Assembly: GCF_001610835.1 (NCBI RefSeq)
Contig: NZ_CP011270.1
Coordinates: 4,048,001-4,112,000 of the forward strand
DNA: 64,000 nt
Reading direction: 5' to 3'
DNA from: Planctomyces sp. SH-PL14
GTDB taxonomy: Bacteria; Planctomycetota; Planctomycetia; Planctomycetales; Planctomycetaceae
In this document: in pieces, positions 35,157 to 43,548 of the stretch
Layout: every line of letters starts with the position of its first letter
How positions within the stretch are numbered: the stretch's first letter is position 1
Program-made: the position numbers and the translations under genes
Notes under the pieces: model-generated
Told to the model about the DNA's origin: nothing
Database searches by the model: none
The model's input: only the letters and a program-made list of their open reading frames with translations

Positions 35157-35948
35157 ATGGCCCGACTGTCCCAGGCCCGTCTTCAGAATCTCAACGAGAC
35201 TTTCAACGAGCGATCGCCCGAAGAACTCCTGCGCTGGGCTCGTGAAACGTTCGGCAACCGGGTCGCGGCGATCTCGGCGATGCAGATGGCGGGGAGCGTC
35301 GTCTGTCACATGCTTCATCAGCACCGGATCGATATTCCGGTCCTGTTCGTCGACACCGGGGTGATGTTCCAGGAGACGCTGGACACCCGCGACCGGCTGG
35401 CAGGCGAATACGGTCTCGACATCCGGACGTTGAAGGCGGAGCTGACGATGGAGCAGCAGACCGCCAAGCACGGCGTGCTGTATCTGTCGGTCGAAGGGCA
35501 GCAGCAGTGCTGCCACATGCGGAAGGTGGAGCCGCTGCTGGGGATCAAGGGGCAGTATGACTGCCTGATCGGGAGTCTGCGGCGGTCCGAAGGGGGTCGC
35601 CGGGGGCATTGTCCGATCGTCGGGGTGGACCCGGAGCTGAATGCGATCCGGCTCAATCCGCTGGCGAACATGGATGACCCGACGCTCGACGGTTACATCG
35701 CCGAGCACAAGGTGATCGTGAACCCGCTGCATCATCAGGGGTTTTCGACGATTGGCTGTAACCGCTGCACGACGCCGGTGTTGCCGGGCGAGCCGAAGCG
35801 GGCGGGTCGGTGGCGTCATCTGGGTCCGTGGTCGCAGTATTGCGGGATCAATCCTTCGGACGTCGATGATGCGACGTCGCAGGCGGTGGATCTGCCGCAG
35901 GACCTGGTCGATCGAATTCTGGGCCAGAAGACCGACTTCATGATCTAG
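35157..35948 (+). CDS. cysH: phosphoadenylyl/adenylyl-sulfate reductase
   Basis: 263 residues; reduces activated sulfate (APS or PAPS) to sulfite for cysteine synthesis. Motifs: [22 protein letters not shown], the Cys pair in [14 protein letters not shown], the [10 protein letters not shown] Cys pair that together with it can bind a 4Fe-4S cluster, and GEPKRAGRW. The cluster cysteines favour the APS-reductase type. The usual LIGSLRR-type loop is followed by an unusual Gly/Arg-rich stretch ([13 protein letters not shown]). It stands alone, with repeat copy 6 downstream. Confidence 0.93.
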   Translation: MARLSQARLQNLNETFNERSPEELLRWARETFGNRVAAISAMQMAGSVVCHMLHQHRIDIPVLFVDTGVMFQETLDTRDRLAGEYGLDIRTLKAELTMEQQTAKHGVLYLSVEGQQQCCHMRKVEPLLGIKGQYDCLIGSLRRSEGGRRGHCPIVGVDPELNAIRLNPLANMDDPTLDGYIAEHKVIVNPLHHQGFSTIGCNRCTTPVLPGEPKRAGRWRHLGPWSQYCGINPSDVDDATSQAVDLPQDLVDRILGQKTDFMI

Positions 35949-36064
35949 CCAGCGTCCCGCTGGACCGGGTTCCGTCGCACGATGGGATTGAGGTGGCGGG
36001 AGTCCGTTCGGGCGGGGTCGGTGTTCGAGCTTTCGGTGAGAGCCGGAGAATCGCGCTATGCCTC

Positions 36065-36387
36065 ACCGGGTCCAGGGGCACCCTGGTGGGGAGTGCAGAG
36101 GGGCAACGCCCCTTTGCCCGCCGGAGGCCCTCTCGTAGGGGCCTACCTGAAGGAGCACATGTCCAAGCGCGGACAACGTGTCGTATGGCCCCTCACCAAC
36201 CCGCTGCGATTGCAAAGCCAGCGGTGTAGTGTGGAGGACTCCTCGACGCTGGTACCACAAAGGGGACATCCGTTGTGTCCCACGGTTCCTCATGGAAGTG
36301 CCTCCGGCGGCAAGGGGGTGAGACCCCCTTGACCCCAGGCTGCCGTAGCACGTTGGGTTTGAGCGAGCATAACCGTGCCGGCAAGTA
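36065..36387 (+). repeat. 0.3-kb paired-hairpin repeat, copy 6
   Basis: A end at 36065, B end at 36387, within the 529-bp gap between cysH and the ExbB-like gene; nothing else was recognised there. Hairpin 3 has CAAGGGGGT/ACCCCCTTG, a compensated C-G to T-A exchange against the other copies. This B end faces the 5' side of the next gene, unlike most copies. Confidence 0.9.
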
Positions 36388-36477
36388 CGCGATCCGCCAG
36401 CGCGCGGAACCCGCCTTGACTCGCAGAATCAAACGGCACGACACTAAATCCGTCCCCCCCGTCGACCGAGCCGTGCC

Positions 36478-37320
36478 ATGAAATCGAGATTGCTGATCCT
36501 CCTGCTGTTCGTCGGCGGGCTATGGGCCGCATCCGAGGTCCTGGCCCAAGGCCCCAATCCGCAACCCGCCCCCGCTGCCGAAGCCGGACGCGTCGCCGCC
36601 CACGAACTGCAGATCGGCTGGCGACAGGTCGGAGCCCTCTTCCGCGGACTCGCCGGCATCCCCATGTGGGGACTCGTGGTCTGCGGGGTCATGGTCCTGA
36701 CCTTCGCCGTCGACCGCCTCGTCGTCCTCCAGGCCCGCCGGGTCGCCCCCCCGGTCTTCACCAAGCGGTTCCTTCAGCACCTCCGCGAAGAAGACCTCAA
36801 CAGCGAACTGGCCCGCGAACTCCTCGACGTCTGCCGCGACCACCCCAGCGTCATCGCCCGCCTCTACGGCATCGTGATCGAGAACTACGGCCGCACCAGC
36901 TTCGAGATCCGGACCGCCGTCAGCGACCTCGCCGAAGTCGAGCTGTACTACCTCCGCAAACACATCCGCGCCCTCGGGAGCCTGGCCGCGATCGCCCCCC
37001 TGCTCGGCCTCTTCGGAACGGTCATCGGGATGATCGAGGCCTTCCAGGCCCTCTCCGGCCAGACCGGAGCAGGCAAGACCGAAGCCCTCGCTGGCGGGAT
37101 CGGACTGGCCCTCATCGCCACCGCGACCGGACTGGGAGTCGCGATCATGGCCTCCCTCGCCTACTACTTCATGCAGGGCCGCGTCGACAAACGGATTCAC
37201 GAACTCGAGATGCTGACCAATCAGGCGATCGCCCTCGTGGCCTCGGACGGACCGGTCATCAAGGAGACCCCCGCCCGCCGCACGAAGTCCGCCGGCGAAA
37301 CCGCCAAGTCCAAAGCGTGA
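36478..37320 (+). CDS. MotA/TolQ/ExbB-type proton channel protein with signal peptide
   Basis: 280 residues. A cleavable signal peptide (MKSRLLILLLFVGGLWAASEVLA) and a short periplasmic part precede helix 1 (IPMWGLVVCGVMVLTFAVDRLVVL). The conserved double-helix region reads LGSLAAIAPLLGLFGTVIGMIEAFQAL and GIGLALIATATGLGVAIMASLAYYF. It forms an ion-driven motor with the ExbD-like protein encoded 43 bp downstream, to energise outer-membrane transport or envelope upkeep. No TonB gene is nearby, so the partner receptor is unknown. Confidence 0.92.
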   Translation: MKSRLLILLLFVGGLWAASEVLAQGPNPQPAPAAEAGRVAAHELQIGWRQVGALFRGLAGIPMWGLVVCGVMVLTFAVDRLVVLQARRVAPPVFTKRFLQHLREEDLNSELARELLDVCRDHPSVIARLYGIVIENYGRTSFEIRTAVSDLAEVELYYLRKHIRALGSLAAIAPLLGLFGTVIGMIEAFQALSGQTGAGKTEALAGGIGLALIATATGLGVAIMASLAYYFMQGRVDKRIHELEMLTNQAIALVASDGPVIKETPARRTKSAGETAKSKA

Positions 37321-37363
37321 GCACCGGAACGCTCATCACCCTCCGCACCCCGCCTCCGCTCCC

Positions 37364-37786
37364 ATGCTCCAGCGCAGCCGACAGGTCGACGAACCGCTGT
37401 TCATCAACCTGACGCCGATGATCGACGTCATCCTGACGCTGCTGGTGTTCTTCATCACCGCGACGCGGCTCTACGACTGGGAAGAGGAGAAGCTCGACGT
37501 CGCGATCCCCGAAGTCCAGTACGCCCGCCCGCTGACCCAGGCTCCCGACGACCTCGTCGTCTCCGTCGCGATGGACGGGGCCGCCTCGCTCAATGGGGAA
37601 GAGGTCGACCTTCCGCAGATCCGGGCCAAGCTCCGCGAAGCGAAGGAGCGGTTTGCCGACCAGGGAGTCATCATCCGGGCCGACGGCCGGACGACGCACC
37701 AGCGAGTCGCCGACATCATGTCCGCCTGCCACGCCTCGGGGATCTCGCGGATCCTGTTCTCCGTCCGACAGGTCGAAGACAAGTAG
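37364..37786 (+). CDS. ExbD/TolR-family protein
   Basis: 140 residues with one N-terminal helix (FINLTPMIDVILTLLVFFITA) carrying the conserved Asp that takes part in proton flow, then a periplasmic domain with LNGEEVDLPQIRAKL and VIIRADGRTTHQRVADIMSACHASGISRILFSV. It pairs with the ExbB-like channel encoded just upstream. The stop codon is 3 bp from that of the convergent Nudix gene. Confidence 0.94.
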   Translation: MLQRSRQVDEPLFINLTPMIDVILTLLVFFITATRLYDWEEEKLDVAIPEVQYARPLTQAPDDLVVSVAMDGAASLNGEEVDLPQIRAKLREAKERFADQGVIIRADGRTTHQRVADIMSACHASGISRILFSVRQVEDK

Positions 37787-37789
37787 CGG

Positions 37790-38314
37790 TTACGCCCGCA
37801 GAACTGCCAGGGCCACGTAGACCTTGGGGTCGATCAGGACGTTCTCCTCGGCCGCCCGCTTGCCGATCCACTCGCGCAGCACCGCCAGCGGAACGACGTG
37901 CGGGGCAATCTGCTCGCTTCCGTCTCCACCTCCCTGACCGGTCTGCTCCGCCCCGTAGCCGAGGAAGTAGTCGACCAGCTCGTTCGAGAGTCCGGGGGAC
38001 GACGGACAGCGGAAGAGCCGCGCCAGAGACGGGACCGAGAAGCCGGTTTCCTCTTCCAGCTCCCGCCGGGCGGCCTCTTCGAGTTCTTCGTCCTCGGCCC
38101 CCTCGATATCCCCCGAGAGCCCCGCCGGGAGGTCGATCACCATCGCGTCGACCGCCGCCCGGTGCTGTTCTGTGAGGACGAGCTCCTGCTGCGGCGTGAC
38201 GGCGACGATCGCCACGACCCCCGACGCGTTGGCCCGCTCGGCAAACTCCCACGTCCCCTGCCGGACGAGCCGGATGAACTTGCCGCTCGCCACGACCGAC
38301 TTTCGCTTGGCCAC
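37790..38314 (-). CDS. Nudix hydrolase, ADP-ribose pyrophosphatase-like
   Basis: 174 residues, GTG 38314. It contains the Nudix box end RRELEEETGF preceded by GAEDEELEEAA, with the metal-binding Glu pair, and an upstream QHRAAVDAMVIDLPAGLSGD typical of ADP-sugar pyrophosphatases (PAG motif). It probably splits nucleoside diphosphate sugars such as ADP-ribose. Convergent with the ExbD-like gene with almost no gap. No clear ribosome-binding site was seen. Confidence 0.9.
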   Translation of the reverse strand: MAKRKSVVASGKFIRLVRQGTWEFAERANASGVVAIVAVTPQQELVLTEQHRAAVDAMVIDLPAGLSGDIEGAEDEELEEAARRELEEETGFSVPSLARLFRCPSSPGLSNELVDYFLGYGAEQTGQGGGDGSEQIAPHVVPLAVLREWIGKRAAEENVLIDPKVYVALAVLRA

Positions 38315-38377
38315 GTTTCGAATCCGGGGAGAAGGCTGAGGGAGTTGGAGCGGGAAGCCGACGAGGATCGAAGTCCG

Positions 38378-39103
38378 CTACCCGCGGACGCCGGCCTGCG
38401 GCTTGAAGTTGCCGCGGATCGTGACCCGCAGGATCCCGGTCGCCTTGCTGCCGGGAGGGACGTTGACCTTGAAGTAGATGGGGCCGTCCGACTTCGGGGT
38501 GAATTCGAGCGACTTGCCGACCGCGACCGGCCGGATGTCTTCCGTCCGCTGCTGCCGGTTCCCCGTCCCCTGCCCCTGCTGGCGCGGAGGAGTCATGGCC
38601 AGCATCAGGGCTCCCATCGGGATGCCGGAGACGAGGTCCTTCGCCGGGTCGTCGTTCGAGTAGCCCTCGGGGCCCAGCGTCTCGTTGACGAAGACCTTGT
38701 AGTCCCCTTCGGCCTCGATGCGGATCGGCTGGTCCTTGGTCACGAAGATCCGGGCGTCCTGCCACGGGAGGCCCGTGTCGAACTTGAACTCGTAGTCGTT
38801 CTTCTTGAAGACCGCCTCGTCCAGCTCCTTGAGCTTCCGCTTGACGACTTCGTCGTCCGGATTCACCGCCAGGATCGCTTCCAGCATGCTCCGGGACTTC
38901 TCCGACAATCCCGCGTCGTCAAAGCTCTTGGCGAGATCGTGGAGCGACTTGAGGTATTCGGTCTTCGCCTTCTCGGCCTGGTTGTCGAGGGTCCGCAGGG
39001 CGGTGGCGCTGAGCTTCTTGGGAGCCTGGGCGGCGAGCGGAGCGATGGCCGCCGCGGCCAGAACGAGAGTGCCCCCGAGCAGGAGGCGAGACGAGCGCAG
39101 CAT
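38378..39103 (-). CDS. secreted protein of unknown function
   Basis: 241 residues. The signal peptide (MLRSSRLLLGGTLVLAAAAIAPLAAQA) is followed by a helical segment (LRTLDNQAEKAKTEYLKSLHDLAKSFDDAGLSEKSRSMLEAILAVNPDDEVV) resembling a single TPR-like hairpin. A beta-rich C-terminal part follows (KDQPIRIEAEGDYKVFVNETLGPEG, DGPIYFKVNVPPGSKATGILRVTIRG), of the kind seen in carbohydrate-binding-like domains. The function is unknown. It lies 63 bp upstream of the Nudix gene in the same direction. Confidence 0.7.
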   Translation of the reverse strand: MLRSSRLLLGGTLVLAAAAIAPLAAQAPKKLSATALRTLDNQAEKAKTEYLKSLHDLAKSFDDAGLSEKSRSMLEAILAVNPDDEVVKRKLKELDEAVFKKNDYEFKFDTGLPWQDARIFVTKDQPIRIEAEGDYKVFVNETLGPEGYSNDDPAKDLVSGIPMGALMLAMTPPRQQGQGTGNRQQRTEDIRPVAVGKSLEFTPKSDGPIYFKVNVPPGSKATGILRVTIRGNFKPQAGVRG

Positions 39104-39541
39104 GACAGGATCCCGGGGCAAGCGAGCGATCAGCGAAGACAGTACCGGAAGTATCGGGAGCCACTGGTGCGACCGCAAGTTCGTGGCTGCAGCGGGCTCT
39201 CCTGACGGGCTCCACGCCAGGTCTTCAGCAAGGCTTCATGCCCGGGAGTCGGCCTCCGCGGGACCTTGCTCCCGATTCCCCAAAGTTTCTCGGCGATCCC
39301 CAAATTCTCGGGTTATTAACCTCCAGAGGCCGAGATCTTAACACGGGCTTCCAAAATGACGGCGGTCGTGGGTTCCAGAGCAGACGCTCCCCGCGACCTT
39401 TTTTGTTTGGCGCAGGATCGCATCCCGTCCGGCGGTGTTCGCCGGGCCTCCCGTCCGTTTCCGCAGCCGCGGGACGAGGGAGGGTGGCGTTATCGATCGG
39501 TCCGCGTCTCCAAAATTTCTTCTCCTGGAGACAAGAACACG
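39104..39541. other. 438-bp divergent gap
   Basis: The gap separates the divergent secreted-protein and pseudopilin genes. A slightly AT-rich stretch lies at 39290-39350 (for example GGGTTATTAACC at 39310, a palindromic core). No gene was recognised. Confidence 0.35.
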
Positions 39542-40495
39542 ATGCAGGCACGTATGCGTATCCGCGGCCTCGAGCAGGCCCGGGCTGGTTTCACGTTGAT
39601 TGAGCTGCTGGTCGTTATTGCCATTATCGCCGTCCTCGTTGCCATCCTGCTCCCCGCGGTCCAGCAGGCCCGCGAGGCCGCTCGCCGCAGCCAGTGCCAG
39701 AACAACCTCCGCCAGATGGGTCTGGCGGTCCACAACTTCCACGAAGCCTTCGGCCAGATCCCGAACGCCGGCCGCGATGGCGACAAGCGGACGGGCGACT
39801 TCAAGTGCTGCAACTCCCGGACGCGTGCCGGCTGGGCCTGGAGCTACTGGCTGATGCCGTATCTCGACCAGATCAACACCTTCAATCTGGCGAGTGAAGG
39901 GAATGATCCGCCGCCGGTGCTCGACGGGACGGCCGTGAACACCGACCACAACAAGGTCGCGGCCAAGGGCGTTCCGACCTACTACTGTCCGACCCGCCGG
40001 GCCCCCAAGCTCGACAGCTCGTCGTCGTACAAGAACGACTATGCCGCCAACGCCGGCAATGAGGCGACCGACGACGGAACGCAGGGGATCTTCATCAAGA
40101 CCGACATCGACACCCTGACGATCGAGAAGATCCGCGACGGGGCGTCGAACACGGTCATGATCGCCGAGAAGACGCTCAACCCGAACTCGTTCGGGATCGA
40201 TGGCGGCGACAATGAGAAGTACATCAACGCCGGCTGGGATGTGGACATCATCCGTTTCGGTGGTACGGGGACCAAGCCGTATCCTCCGATCTCGGACTCC
40301 AAGGCTCCGCTCTCCTACACGACCCCGACCCCCGCGGTCACGATCTGGCCGAGCACGTTCGGTTCGTCCCACGCGGCGCTGAACGCTCTCTTCTCCGATG
40401 GCGCGGTCCGGGCTGTCAGCTTCGATATCGACGGCGAGACGTTCCGTCGGCTGTGCTACTCCAAGGATCTCTTGCCCGTCACTGTTCCCGAGTAA
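39542..40495 (+). CDS. DUF1559 pseudopilin-like protein
   Basis: 317 residues from ATG 39542, with GGAG upstream. The prepilin-type segment [20 protein letters not shown] is followed by [18 protein letters not shown] and [17 protein letters not shown]. It has the DUF1559 C-terminal part with [20 protein letters not shown] and [20 protein letters not shown] small lipoprotein gene follows after 92 bp, an arrangement often seen with DUF1559 genes. Exported through a type II-like secretion or pilus system; function unknown. Confidence 0.94.
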   Translation: MQARMRIRGLEQARAGFTLIELLVVIAIIAVLVAILLPAVQQAREAARRSQCQNNLRQMGLAVHNFHEAFGQIPNAGRDGDKRTGDFKCCNSRTRAGWAWSYWLMPYLDQINTFNLASEGNDPPPVLDGTAVNTDHNKVAAKGVPTYYCPTRRAPKLDSSSSYKNDYAANAGNEATDDGTQGIFIKTDIDTLTIEKIRDGASNTVMIAEKTLNPNSFGIDGGDNEKYINAGWDVDIIRFGGTGTKPYPPISDSKAPLSYTTPTPAVTIWPSTFGSSHAALNALFSDGAVRAVSFDIDGETFRRLCYSKDLLPVTVPE

Positions 40496-40587
40496 TGTCT
40501 GAGCGGCGTGTTCGGGCTCCCCGGCGGAGCCCGGACCGATCCGGTTCCAGTCACCCGACACTACGTTCCTCCAGTTCGCGGATATCC

Positions 40588-40794
40588 ATGTTTCGTACCA
40601 GTGGTTTGTTGATCCTCCTGTCGCTCGCACTTGTCAGTGGCTGCGGCGGCGGCGGGACTGCCAGCACGGAGTTGACGCCCGAGCTCGTTGAAGCGGCGAA
40701 GGTCCATGACGAGAAGGTCGCCAACGACGAGGCGGCGCACCAGAAGGCCCAGAAAGAGGCTCAGAAGGCCGAGGCGGCCGCGGCGAAGAAGTAG
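40588..40794 (+). CDS. small lipoprotein, 68 aa
   Basis: MFRTSGLLILLSLALVSGC carries a lipobox (LVSGC) with Cys at residue 19, then a Gly-rich linker and a charged helix (EAAKVHDEKVANDEAAHQKAQ) ending in Ala/Lys. It is probably anchored in a membrane by lipid. It lies directly downstream of a DUF1559 gene and upstream of a strong terminator, so both genes probably share a transcript. No function is known. Confidence 0.8.
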   Translation: MFRTSGLLILLSLALVSGCGGGGTASTELTPELVEAAKVHDEKVANDEAAHQKAQKEAQKAEAAAAKK

Positions 40795-40825
40795 CCCGGC
40801 CGGCTGAGAGCCCTCTTTGGAAAGC

Positions 40826-40870
40826 AACACCCTGCCGGATCGGGATCACCGATCCGGCAGGGTGTTTTCG
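40826..40870 (+). terminator. intrinsic terminator after the lipoprotein gene
   Basis: Perfect 18-bp stem (arms 40826-40843 and 40849-40866, core CCCTGCCGGATCGG) with loop GATCA, ending in TTTT. It ends the DUF1559/lipoprotein transcript and lies just before the transposon. Confidence 0.9.
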
Positions 40871-40922
40871 TTGAGTGATGATCGGGTGATGGTGGGGAGG
40901 CGGATCCCCTGGTCTCGGACCA

Positions 40923-41002
40923 CGTCCTTGCCGGCACGACGTTGGTAGCTCAAACCCATCGTGCGACGGCGGCCGGGGTCAAGGGGGTACCCCTTTAAAG
41001 GT
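40923..41002 (+). repeat. left terminal inverted repeat (B end)
   Basis: Reads GTCCTTGCCGGCACGAC, then GCTCAAACCCATCGTGCGAC, then GGGGTCAAGGGGG/TACCCCTT, and ends CTTTAAAGGT. It matches the B end of the dispersed repeats through hairpin 3 and then departs from them. Confidence 0.85.
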
Positions 41003-42431
41003 GAGCGAGTCAGTCCTTACCCTGTCTCTGTCTGGAGGTTGCGACGGACTCCTGGAGAGGACAACAGGGATGTTGCCAGCCGAAGTGTTGGAGCGTTTTG
41101 TCGAACGCTGTCCCGCCGCGGTCATGGTGCGGGCCGAGCGGCTGGATGAGGTCTTCCAGCGGGCCGCCCAGCGGCAATACAGCCGCCAGCTCCTGTTCTC
41201 GCAGCTCGTGGCGATCATGTCGGCTGTCGCCACCCGTTCGCAGCCGTCTGTCCATGCCGCCTATCTGGCGGCTCAGGACAAACTCGACATCTCACCCCAG
41301 GCCCTGTACGACAAACTTCGACGGCTTGAACCGGCCGTCACGGCCGCCCTGGTCCGCGAGACCGCCCGCGATGCCGCACGAGCCATCGATGCTCTGCCGG
41401 GCCTGCGGCCACCCGTGCTGACCGGGGGACTGAAGACGTACGACGTCTATTGTGTCGACGGGAATCACCTGACCAGCACGGAGCACCGGCTTGCCGAGTT
41501 GCGGACGACCCGCGAAGCGGCCCTCCCCGGACAGACGCTGGCCCTGCTGGACCTTCGTCGGGGGCTGATCACGGAACTTGTTCCCGGCGAGGATGGCCAT
41601 GCCCAGGAACGCTCGCTCGTCCCGGAGCTGCTGGAGCGGTTGCGGAAGGGGATGGTGCTCGTCGCCGACCGGAACTTCTGCACGAGCCGGATCCTGTTCG
41701 GAATCGTGCAGCGTTCGGCCTTCTTTGTGATCCGTCAACATGGCTCGAACCTCTCCTGGGAGCGGGAGGGGAAGCGGCGGCGGATCGGCCGGACGGCGAC
41801 GGGGATGATGTTCGAGCAGACTCTGGACCTGAACGATGAGGGCCAGACGCTGCCGGTCCGGCGGCTGACGATCGAACTGGACGGACCGACGAACCAAGGG
41901 GAGAGCGAAGTCCACATCCTGACGAATCTTCCGGCTGAAACGGTCCCGCCCGGCGAGGTGGTGGAGGCGTACCGCCTGCGGTGGACGATCGAAGAGGCGT
42001 TCCAGTGCCTGACGGACGTTCTGCGGTGCGAGGTGGAAACGCTGGGCTATCCGCGGGCGGCCCTGTTCTCGTTTGCCGTGGCGGTGGTGGCCTGGAACAC
42101 GTATGCGGTGGTCAAGGGGGCACTGAAGTCGGTTCACGGCTGGGAGACGATCGAGGCGACGCTGTCCGACTATCACCTGATGCATGACGTGCTGCTGACG
42201 CACTGCGGCCTGGAGATCGCTGTGGAGGCTTCGGCGTGGTGCTGGCACCAGGGGTTGTGCCCCCAGGGGCTGGCGAAGGAGCTGGTTCGTCTGGCGAAGA
42301 GGGTGAAGTTGTCCCGGTATCCCAAGCGGAAGCGAGGTCCGAAACACCCGCCTCCCGCGAAAACAGGACGCCGCAACGATCACCTCTCGACCGCCAGACT
42401 CCTTGAGAAACGCAAACGCAAACGACCTTGA
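41001..42431 (+). CDS. IS4-family-like DDE transposase
   Basis: 476 residues from GTG 41001; ATG 41070, with GGAGAGG at 41054, is the better ribosome-bound start and would remove 23 residues. The three acidic residues of the DDE site lie in YDVYCVDGNHLTS, VLVADRNFCTSRILF and YRLRWTIEEAFQCL, the last being the Y-R-E signature of IS4 transposases, although the usual Lys six residues after the Glu is replaced. The N-terminal domain (RQYSRQLLFSQLVAIM, SVHAAYLAAQDKL) binds DNA in such enzymes. The tail is very basic (KRKRGPKHPPPAKTGRR). The frame is complete, so the element may be active. Confidence 0.9.
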   Translation: MSESVLTLSLSGGCDGLLERTTGMLPAEVLERFVERCPAAVMVRAERLDEVFQRAAQRQYSRQLLFSQLVAIMSAVATRSQPSVHAAYLAAQDKLDISPQALYDKLRRLEPAVTAALVRETARDAARAIDALPGLRPPVLTGGLKTYDVYCVDGNHLTSTEHRLAELRTTREAALPGQTLALLDLRRGLITELVPGEDGHAQERSLVPELLERLRKGMVLVADRNFCTSRILFGIVQRSAFFVIRQHGSNLSWEREGKRRRIGRTATGMMFEQTLDLNDEGQTLPVRRLTIELDGPTNQGESEVHILTNLPAETVPPGEVVEAYRLRWTIEEAFQCLTDVLRCEVETLGYPRAALFSFAVAVVAWNTYAVVKGALKSVHGWETIEATLSDYHLMHDVLLTHCGLEIAVEASAWCWHQGLCPQGLAKELVRLAKRVKLSRYPKRKRGPKHPPPAKTGRRNDHLSTARLLEKRKRKRP

Positions 42432-42505
42432 AAGGGGTAGCCCCTTGACCCCAGGCTGCCGTGGCACGTTGGGTTTGAGCTATGGGAGCCATGCCGGCGA
42501 GAATG
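42425..42505 (-). repeat. right terminal inverted repeat (B end)
   Basis: Inverted counterpart of the left terminal repeat: ACCTTGAAAGGGGTAGCCCC, then TTGACCCCAGGCTGCC, then ACGTTGGGTTTGAGC and GCCGGCGAGAATGC. The outermost bases agree less well than the inner ones. Confidence 0.85.
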
Positions 42506-42509
42506 CGGG

Positions 42510-43406
42510 TCAGCTCCAGTCCAGCCGCAGCACCTGCCCATTCGCAAACCCGACAATCACCCACTCACCCAACGGGTCGCAAGCCAGCGAATGTATGTCC
42601 GACGGCGCGCCCGTCGCCCACAACATCTCGCCATCCGAATCCAACCAGTACAGATACCGCTCGATCGTCGAGGCAACGATCCGCTGCGGCTCAAACGTCG
42701 CCGCCACCCGGTTGATCGTCCCCTCCAGCACATACGACCCGACATCCCCCCCATCACCGTCGTACGTCTGGATCCCGTGCGTGAAGCTCGCCAGATACAG
42801 CAAGTCGCCATCGCCCGTAATCACGAACGCCCCGACGTTGGCAAAGTGCTTCTCCTGCCAGAGCTGAGCCCCCGCCAGATTGTGGCAGCACAGGATGCCA
42901 TGGTCCGCCGCCCCGAACAGCACCGGCTGAGCAGCCCCGAACTGCAGAAACGAAAGCGGCCGGACCGTCTCAAAGTGAGCCAGTCGCTTCTGCCGCTCGT
43001 TGTAAATCTGCACCCCCGCATCCGCGAGGCTCACCGCCATCTGGTTCCCGTACGGCGTAATCGCCACCGCCAGGCAGGCATCCGGAACCTCGGCCTCCCA
43101 GATCTGCTTGAGGGAGCGGTCGATCCGGCGGATCACGTTGTCGTTCGTGACAACTACCCCGGCGTCCCCGTGATCGCACCAGGCCATCCTCTGGACCGGC
43201 TGCCGGGTGCGGGTCATCGACAGGATCTTCCCGGCCCGGTCGATCCGCGTAATGGCTCCGGAGGAATCGGCGACGAACGTCTCCCCGGTTTCGCGAGCCA
43301 GGGCGAGGCCGACAAGATTGCCGTCGCACATCTGCCGCCACTTGAGCTTGGGCGCGATCCCCCGCCCTTCGCGTAGCCAGACATCGTCAGAGGCGGGAGT
43401 GGGCAT
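42510..43406 (-). CDS. cytoplasmic beta-propeller (WD40/PQQ-like) protein
   Basis: 298 residues without a signal peptide from ATG 43406. A propeller is suggested by repeated blades such as GLALARETGETFVADSSGAITRIDRAGKIL, VVVTNDNVIRRIDRSLKQIWEAE, MAVSLADAGVQIYNERQKRL and IVASTIERYLYWLDSDGEMLWATG. Binding partners are unknown. No strong ribosome-binding site precedes the ATG; GTG 43529 is in frame but adds residues without family character. The stop is next to the right end of the transposon. Confidence 0.72.
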   Translation of the reverse strand: MPTPASDDVWLREGRGIAPKLKWRQMCDGNLVGLALARETGETFVADSSGAITRIDRAGKILSMTRTRQPVQRMAWCDHGDAGVVVTNDNVIRRIDRSLKQIWEAEVPDACLAVAITPYGNQMAVSLADAGVQIYNERQKRLAHFETVRPLSFLQFGAAQPVLFGAADHGILCCHNLAGAQLWQEKHFANVGAFVITGDGDLLYLASFTHGIQTYDGDGGDVGSYVLEGTINRVAATFEPQRIVASTIERYLYWLDSDGEMLWATGAPSDIHSLACDPLGEWVIVGFANGQVLRLDWS

Positions 43407-43548
43407 GAAATCACGCAGCGGCGGAACGACTCTGTGATCGTAGGGGGCGGAACCACTTTGGGAAACGCAGGGAGCGGCTGCTTCGACTTCGCCCGTTTTC
43501 AAAACTCCGGGACTTCGACTTTCCCTCACGGACGCGGCCGGTGATAGA

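Larger units (their letters stand above)
40923..42505 (+). mobile_element. IS4-like transposon bounded by B ends of the paired-hairpin repeat
   Basis: About 1.58 kb: a single DDE transposase gene between two inverted copies (about 80 bp each) of the B end of the dispersed 0.3-kb repeat. Left TIR 40923-41002, right TIR 42425-42505. No target-site duplication could be found by eye. The right boundary is 5 bp from the stop of the minus-strand gene at 42510. Had the transposon simply landed in a repeat copy, one flank should be an A end; both are B ends, so they look like its own termini. Confidence 0.8.

Noticed and set aside
37364-37786. TonB-dependent iron uptake as the role of the ExbB/ExbD pair
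   Set aside because: No TonB or receptor gene is present in the window, so the partner is left open.
40794-40923. The strong hairpin at 40826-40866 as part of the transposon
   Set aside because: It ends before the left terminal repeat and belongs, by its T run and position, to the lipoprotein gene.
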